Below are positions 54,177 through 62,626 of a DNA stretch of 64,000 nucleotides, piece by piece (within the stretch, counting starts at the first letter, position 1; each line of letters begins with the position of its first letter). Both the position numbers and the translations under genes were made by a program. The DNA comes from Dokdonella_A sp046347015. GTDB lineage: Bacteria; Pseudomonadota; Gammaproteobacteria; Xanthomonadales; Rhodanobacteraceae. The notes below the pieces were generated by a model. That model was not told the origin of the DNA, did no database searches, and saw only the letters and a list, made by a program, of their open reading frames with translations. Location: positions 62,001-126,000 of the forward strand of contig JAXMHA010000004.1 in assembly GCA_046347015.1 (NCBI GenBank), read 5' to 3'.

Positions 54177-57100
54177 GTTCGATCAAGCTGGCCGGCTTCA
54201 AGTCATTCGTCGACCCGACCCAGCTCCATCTTTCGACCAACCTGTCCGGCATCGTCGGTCCGAATGGTTGCGGCAAGTCGAACATCATCGACGCCGTGCG
54301 GTGGGTAATGGGCGAGAGCGCGGCGAGCCGCTTGCGCGGCGATGCGCTGACCGACGTGATCTTCTCCGGATCGAGCGGGCGCAAGCCGGTCGGCACCGCC
54401 TCCGTCGAGCTGCTGTTCGACAACTCGGATGGCGCCATTGGCGGCGAGTACGCCAACTATGCGGAGATTTCGGTCAAGCGCACGGTCGGGCGCGACGGTC
54501 ACTCCCTTTACGCGTTGAACGGCGTGCAGTGCCGGCGGCGCGACATAACCGACCTGTTCCTTGGCACCGGCCTCGGGCCGCGCAGCTACTCGATCATCGA
54601 ACAGGGGACGATCACCGAGATCGTCGAATCCGATCCCGAATCGATGCGCGGACACCTCGAGGAAGCCGCCGGCATCTCGCGCTACCGCGAGCGCCGCAAG
54701 GAAACCGAGAGCCGCATGAAGGCGACGCGCGAGAACCTCGATCGCGTCCGCGACGTCGGTGAGGAAGTGGCGAAGCAACTGGCGCACCTCGCACGGCAAG
54801 CGCGGGCCGCCGAGCGCTGGCAGAAGCTCGATGCGGAGCACAAGCGCAAGCGGGCGGAACTCTCCGCGCTGAACCTGCGGGACGCGCGCGGCGCCCTGGA
54901 CGAGCAGACGACGAGTCGCCGGCAGGCGGAGCTGGCACTCGAGGAAATGATTGCCGGCCAGCGGCACGGAGAATCCGAACTCGAGGCTGCGCGGGCGCGC
55001 TACGAGAGCGCGGGCGAGGCCGTGGGTGCCGCACAGGCCGAGGTCTACCGGATCGGCAGCGAGATCGCGCGGATCGAACAGCAGATCCGCCACCATCGCG
55101 AATTGGTTGCCGAGTTGCAGCGTGCCGCCGAGGAATCGGATCGCACGCATGCAACGCTGGCGGCGCAGCTCGAGGTCGACGGGGAACGCCTGCGCACACT
55201 CAAGGCCGAACTCGGCGACGATGCGCCGGGCTTCGCCGAGTTGACCGCGCGCGATGCCGATGCGTCGGCCGCGTTGCAGGCTGCCGAGAACGCCCTCGCG
55301 GAGTGGCAGGAGCAGTGGGATCGGAACTCCGGTGCCGTTGCGGCCGCCTCCCGCGAGGCCGAGATCGATCGAACCCGCATCGGCCTGCTCGAAGCACAGT
55401 GCCGCCAGTCCGGCGAACGACGCGATGCGCTGGTCGCGGAACGGACGGCAATCGACACGGAAGCCTTGTCCGCAGCCATCCGGGACATGGCGGCAGAACA
55501 CGCGTCGCTCGCGGCGACGATCGCATCGCACGAAAGCCGGTTGACGGACCACATGGCCGAGGCCGAGAACGCCAACGCCCGCGAGCGATCGGCCGAAGCA
55601 GCGTTGTCGGCCCTGCGTGCGGAGCGCGCCAATATCGCCGGGCGCAGGGAGGCGCTGGAAGCGCTGCAGCACACGACGCCCGGCGAACGGGATTCGCGGC
55701 TGCGCGACTGGCTGCAGCAGGCCGGTGTCGACAGCCCGCGCCGGCTCGGTGAGGCACTCGACGTCGATGCCGGCTGGGACGCGGCAGTCGAAACCGTGCT
55801 CGACGCGTGGCTTGGCGCCGTCCTGGTCGGGAATCCGACGGCGCTCGCGGGCCGTTTTCCGCAGTTCGACGACGTCGACATCGACCTGCTGGCGGACGGC
55901 GGATCGATCGCCGGACACGCACCGACTTCGCTCGCCGCGCACGTTCGCGGACCGGCTGCGGTGATGGCGTTGCTCGCGAACGTGCATGCCGCCGATTCGA
56001 ACGATGCGGCCCGCGCCCTCCTCGGGACGCTGGGGCGCGGGGCGTCGGTCGTGGCCCGCACGGGCGAATGGTTCGGGGAGGGCTTCGTGCGGGTACGGCA
56101 TGGGACTCCGGCCGAGTCCGGCATCCTCGCCCGTGAACGTGAATTGCGGGCCTTGGTCGCGCGCGCCGAGGACCTCGACCGGGCGACTGCTGCAGCGGAG
56201 GCCGAACTCGGCGCGGCGCGCATGGCGCGGGAACTGGCCCATCGGCGAGTCGGTGAAGCGAATGACGCCTTGCAGGGCCACCGCCGGGCATTCGCCGGCC
56301 TCGACGGCCAACTGCAGGGGCACCAAAGCCGCCTCGATGCCGCCAACGACCGGATCGGCCGGATCACCGCGGAGCTCGCGGCCCTCGCGGCCACTCTCGA
56401 TGACGGTGGAACCGAAATCAAGGCGGCGCGCAACCGCCTCGACGCCGCCGTTGGCCGCATGGGCGAACTGGAGAATGACCGGCGGGCGCTCGACGCGCGC
56501 CGGCGCGACCTGCTCGAGTCGCGCGAGGAAGCCCGCGCGACGGCACGCGAAGCCCACGATGCGGTGCATCGCATGACGGTTTCACTCGAAACCCGGCGTG
56601 CCGCGGCCGCCGGTTTGGAGGAATCCTTGCAGCGAAGCCGGGCGCGCATGACCGACCTCGAGGCGCGGCGGGCCGACATCGCTGCGCGACTTGCGGCGAG
56701 CGGGGATCCCGCCGAACGCCACGAAGCCGAGCGGCAGGCCTTGCTCGGACAGCGTCTTGCCGCGGACCAGGCTTTGGTCACCGCGCGCCAGGCGCACGGA
56801 ACCGTCGACGCCGACGTTCGCCGGCTGGAGCAGGAGCGGCACCGGACCGAACAAGTGTTGACGGAGCGGCGCGACGCGCTGGGCGAGCTCCGCTTGCGTG
56901 AGCAGGAGCACCGATTGCACGCCGAGGCGTTGGCGGCCGAGATCACGGCTGCCGGATTCCGGATCGACGAGTTGCTCGAGGCGTTGCCTGCCGACCTGTC
57001 GGGAGGGGAACGCCAGCACGAACTCGACGAGCTGGCGGCGAAAATGCAGCGGCTCGAGCCGGTCAACCTCGCCGCGATCCGGGAGCACGACGAACTCGAG

Positions 57101-57670
57101 CAGCGCAAGGCATATCTCGACGCGCAGATGGCCGACCTCGGCGCTGCGCTCGAGACACTCGAGGGCGCGATCCGCAAGATCGACAAGGAGACGCGGCAGC
57201 GTTTCCGGGAAACGTTCGAGCGCGTCAACGCGGGGCTGCAGGAGCTGTTCCCACGCCTGTTCGGCGGCGGACACGCCTACCTCGAGCTGACGGGCGATGA
57301 CCTCCTGACAGCCGGAGTGACGATCATGGCGCGGCCTCCGGGCAAGCGCGTCAGCTCGATCTCGCTGCTGTCCGGCGGCGAGAAGGCCATGACCGCGGTG
57401 GCGATCGTGTTCGCGATCTTCAGGCTGAATCCGGCGCCGTTCTGCCTGCTGGACGAGGTCGACGCGCCGCTCGACGAGGTGAGCATCGGCCGCTTCTCGG
57501 CGCTGGTGACCGAGTTGAGCGAGAAGGTGCAGTTCATTTTCGTCACGCACAACAAGGCGACGATGGAAGCCGCGATGCAGTTATGCGGCGTGACGATGCG
57601 CGAGCCTGGCGTTTCGCGCTTGGTGCAGGTCGACCTGGCCGAAGCCGAACGGCTTGCCGGCGCGGCCTGA
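54167..57670 (+). CDS. smc: Chromosome partition protein Smc
   Basis: Core ATPase of bacterial condensin. It has 1,167 residues. The N-terminal head has P-loop GPNGCGKSN (31-39). A long coiled coil (about 170-500), a hinge domain (about 505-665) and a second coiled coil (about 665-1020) follow. The C-terminal head has the signature LLSGGEKAM (near 1067) and Walker B LLDEVDAP (near 1095). Length and layout are canonical. The start MRLSSIKLAGFKSFVDPT matches the family. It overlaps bolA by ten bases. Gammaproteobacteria that keep Smc-ScpAB instead of MukBEF include the xanthomonads. Confidence 0.98.
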   Translation: MRLSSIKLAGFKSFVDPTQLHLSTNLSGIVGPNGCGKSNIIDAVRWVMGESAASRLRGDALTDVIFSGSSGRKPVGTASVELLFDNSDGAIGGEYANYAEISVKRTVGRDGHSLYALNGVQCRRRDITDLFLGTGLGPRSYSIIEQGTITEIVESDPESMRGHLEEAAGISRYRERRKETESRMKATRENLDRVRDVGEEVAKQLAHLARQARAAERWQKLDAEHKRKRAELSALNLRDARGALDEQTTSRRQAELALEEMIAGQRHGESELEAARARYESAGEAVGAAQAEVYRIGSEIARIEQQIRHHRELVAELQRAAEESDRTHATLAAQLEVDGERLRTLKAELGDDAPGFAELTARDADASAALQAAENALAEWQEQWDRNSGAVAAASREAEIDRTRIGLLEAQCRQSGERRDALVAERTAIDTEALSAAIRDMAAEHASLAATIASHESRLTDHMAEAENANARERSAEAALSALRAERANIAGRREALEALQHTTPGERDSRLRDWLQQAGVDSPRRLGEALDVDAGWDAAVETVLDAWLGAVLVGNPTALAGRFPQFDDVDIDLLADGGSIAGHAPTSLAAHVRGPAAVMALLANVHAADSNDAARALLGTLGRGASVVARTGEWFGEGFVRVRHGTPAESGILARERELRALVARAEDLDRATAAAEAELGAARMARELAHRRVGEANDALQGHRRAFAGLDGQLQGHQSRLDAANDRIGRITAELAALAATLDDGGTEIKAARNRLDAAVGRMGELENDRRALDARRRDLLESREEARATAREAHDAVHRMTVSLETRRAAAAGLEESLQRSRARMTDLEARRADIAARLAASGDPAERHEAERQALLGQRLAADQALVTARQAHGTVDADVRRLEQERHRTEQVLTERRDALGELRLREQEHRLHAEALAAEITAAGFRIDELLEALPADLSGGERQHELDELAAKMQRLEPVNLAAIREHDELEQRKAYLDAQMADLGAALETLEGAIRKIDKETRQRFRETFERVNAGLQELFPRLFGGGHAYLELTGDDLLTAGVTIMARPPGKRVSSISLLSGGEKAMTAVAIVFAIFRLNPAPFCLLDEVDAPLDEVSIGRFSALVTELSEKVQFIFVTHNKATMEAAMQLCGVTMREPGVSRLVQVDLAEAERLAGAA

Positions 57671-57687
57671 GGCAAAGGGGGCAGGCC

Positions 57688-58404
57688 ATGGACTCATGGA
57701 ATCCGGCGGTCGGGATCCCGCTGATCCTGATCGGCATCGTCGTGCTGGCGGTGATCTACATCGGCAGCCGCAAGACCAAACCCGGCCAAAGGAAAGCGAC
57801 CGCCGCCACGCGGATCGAGCCGCGTCTCGGCACCGGGGAACCCGCCGGTGCCGATGCCGTGGACGACCCGGTCAAAGCCGAACTCGACCGGTTGGGCCGT
57901 GCGGTGTCGACGACGGCCCGGGTTGCACGGCCGGTAATCGGAACGCGCCCGTCACAGGGCATCGAGAAAATCGTCACGTTGTACGTCGCCGCCCCGGCCG
58001 GCGAAACGCTGTCCGGTACCGACATCGTCGTCGCGGCCGAGAAGGCAGGGCTCGAATTCGGGGATCGCGGCATTTTCCATCGTGTGATCCCGGGCAACGC
58101 ATCATCGGGGCCCGTGTTCAGCCTCGCCAACATGGTCAAGCCCGGCAGCTTCGACATGGCGCGGCTGGAAGCGCTGCGCAGTCCGGGACTTTCGTTGTTC
58201 ATGACGCTGCCCGGGCCGCTGCCGGCGCTCGACGCCTGGGACATGATGCTGCCGACCGCGCAGCGGCTGGCGGAGCTCCTCGGCGCACAGGTGCTCGACG
58301 ACGGACACAACGCGCTCGGTCGCCAGCGGGTCGCGCACATGCGCGACGACCTTCGCGAATGGGATCGGCGACAGGAACGGCGGCGGATCCAACCTGGCTC
58401 ATAG
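57688..58404 (+). CDS. zipA: Cell division protein ZipA
   Basis: Membrane-anchored FtsZ-binding protein of the divisome. The 238-residue product has an N-terminal membrane anchor (about 8-25) facing a cytoplasmic linker. A ZipA C-domain follows from about 90 (ALGSPVVQ-like pattern seen as IVTLYVAAPAGETLSG, then GNASSGPVFSLANMVKPGSF and LFMTLPGPLPALDAWDMM). Start at 57688 with GGAGGC-like upstream sequence, 17 bases after smc. In many relatives ligA follows zipA; here a tetR gene faces it. Confidence 0.9.
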   Translation: MDSWNPAVGIPLILIGIVVLAVIYIGSRKTKPGQRKATAATRIEPRLGTGEPAGADAVDDPVKAELDRLGRAVSTTARVARPVIGTRPSQGIEKIVTLYVAAPAGETLSGTDIVVAAEKAGLEFGDRGIFHRVIPGNASSGPVFSLANMVKPGSFDMARLEALRSPGLSLFMTLPGPLPALDAWDMMLPTAQRLAELLGAQVLDDGHNALGRQRVAHMRDDLREWDRRQERRRIQPGS

Positions 58405-58459
58405 CCGCCTCGCGCCAGCGCGCCCGGGAGTCCATTGCCCGGTCGCGCGGCGATCGGCT

Positions 58460-59131
58460 TCAAACGGTGTAGCGGCGGATCAACGTTTCGAGATGAATGC
58501 GGCTGGGCGCATCGAGCCGCGGCGCGAGCAGTTGCATGATGCGCACGATTCCGCTGGCGGGGATGTCTGCCGCGGATTGCGTGGGCGGTGGGTGAACCGC
58601 ACGCCATCCTTGCCAGAAGGTCATCGTCAGCAACATCTGGTCGACCAGTTCTTCGGCTTCTTCCACGGTCGCCGCCAGCGACCCCCCCTTGCGCAACGAA
58701 TCGAGCAGACCGGATGCGGAGGCGTGCGCACGGGCGAGCAGCCGCACGAAGCGCCGACGCACACGATCATGCCTGGCCATGATGTCCACCGGATCGCGGT
58801 ACAGGAACCGATAGCGCACCATGCGTTCGAAAGCGAGGTGGAGCAACAGCCAGAGGTCTTCGAAATCCGGCATGCGTTGCGCCGGCAGCGGCAGGATCTC
58901 GTCGATCTCGGCTTCGAAGCGCGCGTAAAGCTCCTCGACGATGCCTGCCTTGTTGCGGAAGTGGTAGTAGAGGTTGCCCGGGCTGATGCCAGTCTCGTCG
59001 GCGATATCGTTGGTGCCGACGTTCGGTTCGCCCTCCGCGTTGAACAACGCCAAACTCGCGGCCAGGATCCGCTCGCGGGTGGCGCGCGCCGTCGGCGACG
59101 GCGGCTTGCGGTCGGCGCGCGGGCGGCTCAT
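58460..59131 (-). CDS. TetR-family transcriptional regulator
   Basis: A 223-residue repressor-type protein. The N-terminal helix-turn-helix (about 17-63: RERILAASLALFNAEGEPNV then TNDIADETGISPGNLYYHF) is clear, and the C-terminal ligand domain is helical. The ligand is unknown. It follows the acyl-CoA-binding protein gene on the same strand with 55 bases between and is close to the divergent fatty acyl-CoA reductase, so it probably regulates the lipid genes; this is inference. It converges with zipA. Confidence 0.9.
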   Translation of the reverse strand: MSRPRADRKPPSPTARATRERILAASLALFNAEGEPNVGTNDIADETGISPGNLYYHFRNKAGIVEELYARFEAEIDEILPLPAQRMPDFEDLWLLLHLAFERMVRYRFLYRDPVDIMARHDRVRRRFVRLLARAHASASGLLDSLRKGGSLAATVEEAEELVDQMLLTMTFWQGWRAVHPPPTQSAADIPASGIVRIMQLLAPRLDAPSRIHLETLIRRYTV

Positions 59132-59186
59132 CGTGGTCGAGCCGGGCGCCGGCAGCGCGTCCCGTCCCGGGCAATGGACACCTCGA

Positions 59187-59450
59187 TCACTTGCCCTTGG
59201 CGAGCGACTTCACGAGGTCGATGTACTTCTTCATCGCATCGTCGGCCTTCATGCCCTTGAGCTTCGACCAGGCCTCGTACTTCGCGGTGCCGACGAAGTC
59301 GAAGAACCCCGGTTTCGGCCCGGATACGTCGCCGTCGGAGCCCTGCTTGTACAGCGCATAAAGTTTGAGCAGCGTGTCGTTGTCGGGCCGCTCCGGAAGT
59401 TTCTTCGCGTCCTCGGCGGCTTTCCCGAAACGATCCGTGAGGTCGGACAT
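59187..59450 (-). CDS. Acyl-CoA-binding protein
   Basis: An 87-residue ACBP: a four-helix protein that binds long-chain acyl-CoA. Diagnostic residues are visible: LLKLYALYKQGSDGDVSGPK then GFFDFVGTAKYEAWSKLKGM, matching the YALYKQ, GDxxGxKPG and KYEAW elements. It lies between tetR and the divergent fatty acyl-CoA reductase. ACBP could supply acyl-CoA to the reductase or buffer the pool. Confidence 0.95.
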   Translation of the reverse strand: MSDLTDRFGKAAEDAKKLPERPDNDTLLKLYALYKQGSDGDVSGPKPGFFDFVGTAKYEAWSKLKGMKADDAMKKYIDLVKSLAKGK

Positions 59451-59589
59451 CGATCTTCCCCTGCGGCAACATGCCGGAACGCGGGCGAGCTTACATCACG
59501 GCCGGCGCGTGGCCAACGACGCGTGGTGCGAGCCCTGCGGCGCCGGGTATGCTTGGCGCCCTGGCGCGTGGGGCGGACGGAGGCGGAGC

Positions 59590-61593
59590 ATGACGTATTT
59601 CGTGACGGGCGCGACCGGATTCATCGGAAGGAACCTGGTCGAGCGCCTGCTCGCCAGGCGCGGCACCATTCACTGCCTCGTGCGCAAGGACTCGCTGCCG
59701 CGCTTCGAGGCGTTGCGCGAGCGCCTCGGCGCCGATCCGAAGCGCCTCGTCGCGATTGTCGGCGACCTCGGGAAGCCGGGGCTCGGCGTCCCGCCGGCAA
59801 AGGCACGCGCGTTGCGGGGCAAGATCCGGCACTTCTTCCACCTCGCGGCGCTGTATGACATCGGCGCCCCGGAAGCGGCGCAAGTCGAGGCGAACGTCGA
59901 AGGCACGCGGCATGCGCTCGCGTTCGCGGACGCAATCGCCGCCGGAATCTTCCACCACGTGAGCTCGATCGCGGTTGCCGGGTTCTACGCCGGCGTGTTC
60001 CGCGAAGACATGTTCGGCGAGGCGGAGGATCTCGATCTCGCGTACTTCCGGACCAAGCACGAGTCCGAGCGGCTGGTGCGCGAGGCGAGCACGCGACCGT
60101 TCCGGATCTACCGTCCGGGCATCGTCATCGGCGATTCCCGCAATGGCGAAACGGACAAGATCGACGGGCCGTACTACTTCTTCCGGCTGATCAAGAAAAT
60201 GCGCGCGGCCTTGCCGCCGTGGATGCCCACCGTCGGCCTTGAAGGCGGGCGCGTGAACCTGGTGCCGGTCGATTGGGTGGCGGCGGCGATGGATCACATC
60301 GCGCACAAGCCGGGGCTCGACGGTCATTGTTTCCATCTCACCGACCCGGCCCCGCGCCGGATCGGCGAGGTTTTGAACCTGTTCGCGCGGGCCGGCCACG
60401 CCCCGGAAATGGCCATGCGGATCGATGCGCGCGTGTTCGCGTTCGTGCCGGGCAGCATCAAGTCGGCAATCGGTCGGCTGCCGCCGGTCCGGCGCATGAT
60501 CGCGGCGGTGTTGCGCGACCTCGGCATACCGTCCGAAGTGCTGCGGTTCATCAACTATCCGACGCGCTTCGACAGCCGCGAGACCGAGCGCGCCCTGCGG
60601 GGCTCGAAGATCCGCCTGCCGGACCTCGAAACCTATGCCTGGCGGTTGTGGGACTATTGGGAGCGCCACCTCGATCCCGACCTGTTCGTGGACCATTCCC
60701 TGTCCGGTCGGGTGAAGGGTCGCGTGGTGGTCGTCACGGGTGGAACGTCGGGCATCGGCCTCGCGACCGCGACGAAGGTCGCCGCCGCCGGGGCGAAGAC
60801 CGTCATCTGTGCACGCAATGCGGAGGAACTGGATGCGACGCGGCGGGCCATCGAGGCCGCGGGCGGCGTATGCCACACCTACGTCGCGGATCTCGCCGAG
60901 CCCGCTTCCTGCGACGGCTTCGTGCGCGCGGTGCTGGCCGACCACGGGCACGTCGACGTCCTCGTCAACAATGCCGGCCGGTCGATCCGCCGCGCGATCG
61001 CCGCGAGCTACGACCGGTTCCACGATTTCGAACGGACGATGCAGCTCAACTATTTCGGCGCGCTGCGGGTGATCCTGGGATTTCTGCCCTCGATGGCGGA
61101 ACGGCACACCGGCCACATCGTCAACATTTCGTCGATCGGCGTGCTGACGAACTCACCGCGGTTTTCCGCGTATGTCGCGTCGAAGGCGGCGCTCGACGCG
61201 TTTTCCCGCTGCGCGCAGGCCGAGTTCTCCGACAACGGCGTCAACTTCACGACCATCAACATGCCGTTGGTGAAGACCCCGATGATTGCGCCGACCAAGA
61301 TTTACGAGTCGGTACCGACGTTGTCGCCGGACGAGGCGGCGGACCTGGTCACGCAGGCGATCATCGAGCGTCCGGTGCGGGTCGCGACGCGACTCGGCAC
61401 GTTTGCGCAGGTCTTCTACGCGCTGATGCCACGCGCATACGAGATCATCATGAACTCCGCGTTCCGCCTGTTTCCGGATTCGGCGACGGCGGACGGCAAG
61501 TCGAAGCAACCGGCGCAGGCGGATGCCGCCGCGGCAATGCCGACCAGCGAGCAAATTGCATTTGCTTCGCTGATGCGGGGCATCCACTGGTGA
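59590..61593 (+). CDS. Fatty acyl-CoA reductase, alcohol-forming, two-domain SDR fusion
   Basis: Reduces fatty acyl-CoA (or acyl-ACP) to the fatty alcohol in two steps. A 667-residue fusion. The N-terminal reductase domain (1 to about 375) has TGATGFIG (6-13) and the catalytic YFRTK (Y152, K156). The C-terminal SDR domain (about 376-640) has TGGTSGIG (383-390), NNAGRS, NISSIGV and YVASK (Y528, K532). From memory it matches Marinobacter alcohol-forming reductase (Maqu_2507 type, about 660 residues) throughout, including the end IAFASLMRGIHW. GGAG lies just before the ATG. It sits between ACBP/TetR and PHA-granule genes. Confidence 0.92.
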   Translation: MTYFVTGATGFIGRNLVERLLARRGTIHCLVRKDSLPRFEALRERLGADPKRLVAIVGDLGKPGLGVPPAKARALRGKIRHFFHLAALYDIGAPEAAQVEANVEGTRHALAFADAIAAGIFHHVSSIAVAGFYAGVFREDMFGEAEDLDLAYFRTKHESERLVREASTRPFRIYRPGIVIGDSRNGETDKIDGPYYFFRLIKKMRAALPPWMPTVGLEGGRVNLVPVDWVAAAMDHIAHKPGLDGHCFHLTDPAPRRIGEVLNLFARAGHAPEMAMRIDARVFAFVPGSIKSAIGRLPPVRRMIAAVLRDLGIPSEVLRFINYPTRFDSRETERALRGSKIRLPDLETYAWRLWDYWERHLDPDLFVDHSLSGRVKGRVVVVTGGTSGIGLATATKVAAAGAKTVICARNAEELDATRRAIEAAGGVCHTYVADLAEPASCDGFVRAVLADHGHVDVLVNNAGRSIRRAIAASYDRFHDFERTMQLNYFGALRVILGFLPSMAERHTGHIVNISSIGVLTNSPRFSAYVASKAALDAFSRCAQAEFSDNGVNFTTINMPLVKTPMIAPTKIYESVPTLSPDEAADLVTQAIIERPVRVATRLGTFAQVFYALMPRAYEIIMNSAFRLFPDSATADGKSKQPAQADAAAAMPTSEQIAFASLMRGIHW

Positions 61594-61598
61594 CGGAC

Positions 61599-61628
61599 TG
61601 TCCCCGCCGGCGAGGACCGGCGGGGACA
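61599..61628. terminator. Perfect inverted repeat between convergent reductase and phasin genes
   Basis: TGTCCCCGCCGG (61599-61610) and CCGGCGGGGACA (61617-61628) form a perfect 12-base stem with a six-base loop. It lies in the 51-base gap between the convergent fatty acyl-CoA reductase and phasin genes. There is no T run on either strand, so it may be a bidirectional factor-dependent or pausing terminator. Confidence 0.6.
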
Positions 61629-61644
61629 CCGTATCGGGAAACGA

Positions 61645-62094
61645 TCAGCCGCGCTTGCGGGCGCCCGCCACGCGCTTGCGGGAAGCAGCGCCACCCTGCT
61701 TGCGCACCTCGCGTGCCAGTTCCTCGACCTTCGCCGACAATGCCTTGATTTCGGCGTGGTTCGGAACCCCGAGCCGGCTCAACGCGCCCGACACGCGCTT
61801 CTCGAACACCTGCTCGAGCTTGTCCCAGGTCTCCTGGCTGCGCTCGCGCATCTGTTCGGCGGCGCCGCGCATCGCATCGACCTTCGTTTCAGTCAGCTTG
61901 CGGGTGCGGGCATCGATGGCCATGCCTTCCTTGACCAGCGACTCGAACAGCTTGCCGCCTTCCTTCTGGGCCTTGGCGAACGCGCCGAGCCCGGCCAGCC
62001 AGATCTGTTGCGCGGAATCCGCCACGGTTTTGCCGAGGCCGCCCGCGGTCGCGGGACGGGAAGTGGAACGTGACTTGAGGGTGGGCTTGTTCAT
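61645..62094 (-). CDS. Phasin / PHA-granule-associated protein (PhaI/PhaF-like)
   Basis: A 149-residue Ala/Lys-rich protein of the polyhydroxyalkanoate-granule phasin family. The core LAGLGAFAKAQKEGGKLFES at about 35-54 and RGAAEQMRERSQETWDKLEQ are phasin landmarks, with a coiled coil at about 121-135 and a basic tail ending RKRVAGARKRG. Phasins coat PHA granules and some aid partition. It lies next to a PHA-granule-associated small protein. The PHA synthase itself is not in the window. The start at 62094 was chosen because the frame upstream lacks coding character. Confidence 0.85.
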   Translation of the reverse strand: MNKPTLKSRSTSRPATAGGLGKTVADSAQQIWLAGLGAFAKAQKEGGKLFESLVKEGMAIDARTRKLTETKVDAMRGAAEQMRERSQETWDKLEQVFEKRVSGALSRLGVPNHAEIKALSAKVEELAREVRKQGGAASRKRVAGARKRG

Positions 62095-62194
62095 GGATCG
62101 GGGTCCTGCAGTCGCGGCACCACTGCCGCCGTGGGCAGCATGATCGTGCAGGGTATTCGAGCACACACACTAAAAACAAACGTTCCCGGGGCCT

Positions 62195-62470
62195 TCAGCC
62201 GAGTTCCGCGTCGAGGCGCCTTTCGATTTCCCGCTCGATCACCGGCGTCATCATTCCCATCAACAGGCCGAGCCGTGCATGGACGTGGATTTCCCGCTTC
62301 GCAATGGCGATGTGGCCATCGACGCCGGAGCGCTCGAAGTGCAGCGTATGCCCATCCCAATGGTGGTCGATCCCGTACTCCTCGCCGATGACGATGGCGA
62401 CGCGTTCGACCACTGCCCGCGCCGCTTTCAGGGACAATGCATGATCACGGCGGATATCGATCGTCGGCAT
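62195..62470 (-). CDS. PHA-granule-associated small protein (polyhydroxyalkanoic acid system family)
   Basis: A 91-residue protein of the polyhydroxyalkanoic acid system family. It begins MPTIDIRRDHALSLKAARAV and contains HHWDGHTLHFERSGVDGHIA and ARLGLLMGMMTPVIEREIER, all typical of that family. It lies 100 bases upstream of the phasin gene on the same strand. It is either a granule-binding or regulatory protein; its exact role is unproven. Confidence 0.85.
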   Translation of the reverse strand: MPTIDIRRDHALSLKAARAVVERVAIVIGEEYGIDHHWDGHTLHFERSGVDGHIAIAKREIHVHARLGLLMGMMTPVIEREIERRLDAELG

Positions 62471-62626
62471 TGGCGTGCTTCCCGCGGGCGGATGAGAACC
62501 CGCATTGTGGGGCCGGAGCCCGGTGTCGCCAAGCCCGGAAGCCCAGGGGACGATTGCAGCATCCATGTGCGCATGACGGAATGGGCCGTGTGCTAGAGTG
62601 CCGCGGCCTCAGGCAGACCCGTTGCG

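Noticed and set aside
54203..56569. A 788-codon minus-strand frame inside smc
   Set aside because: The antisense of Smc coiled-coil codons in high-GC DNA; no start context and no domain.
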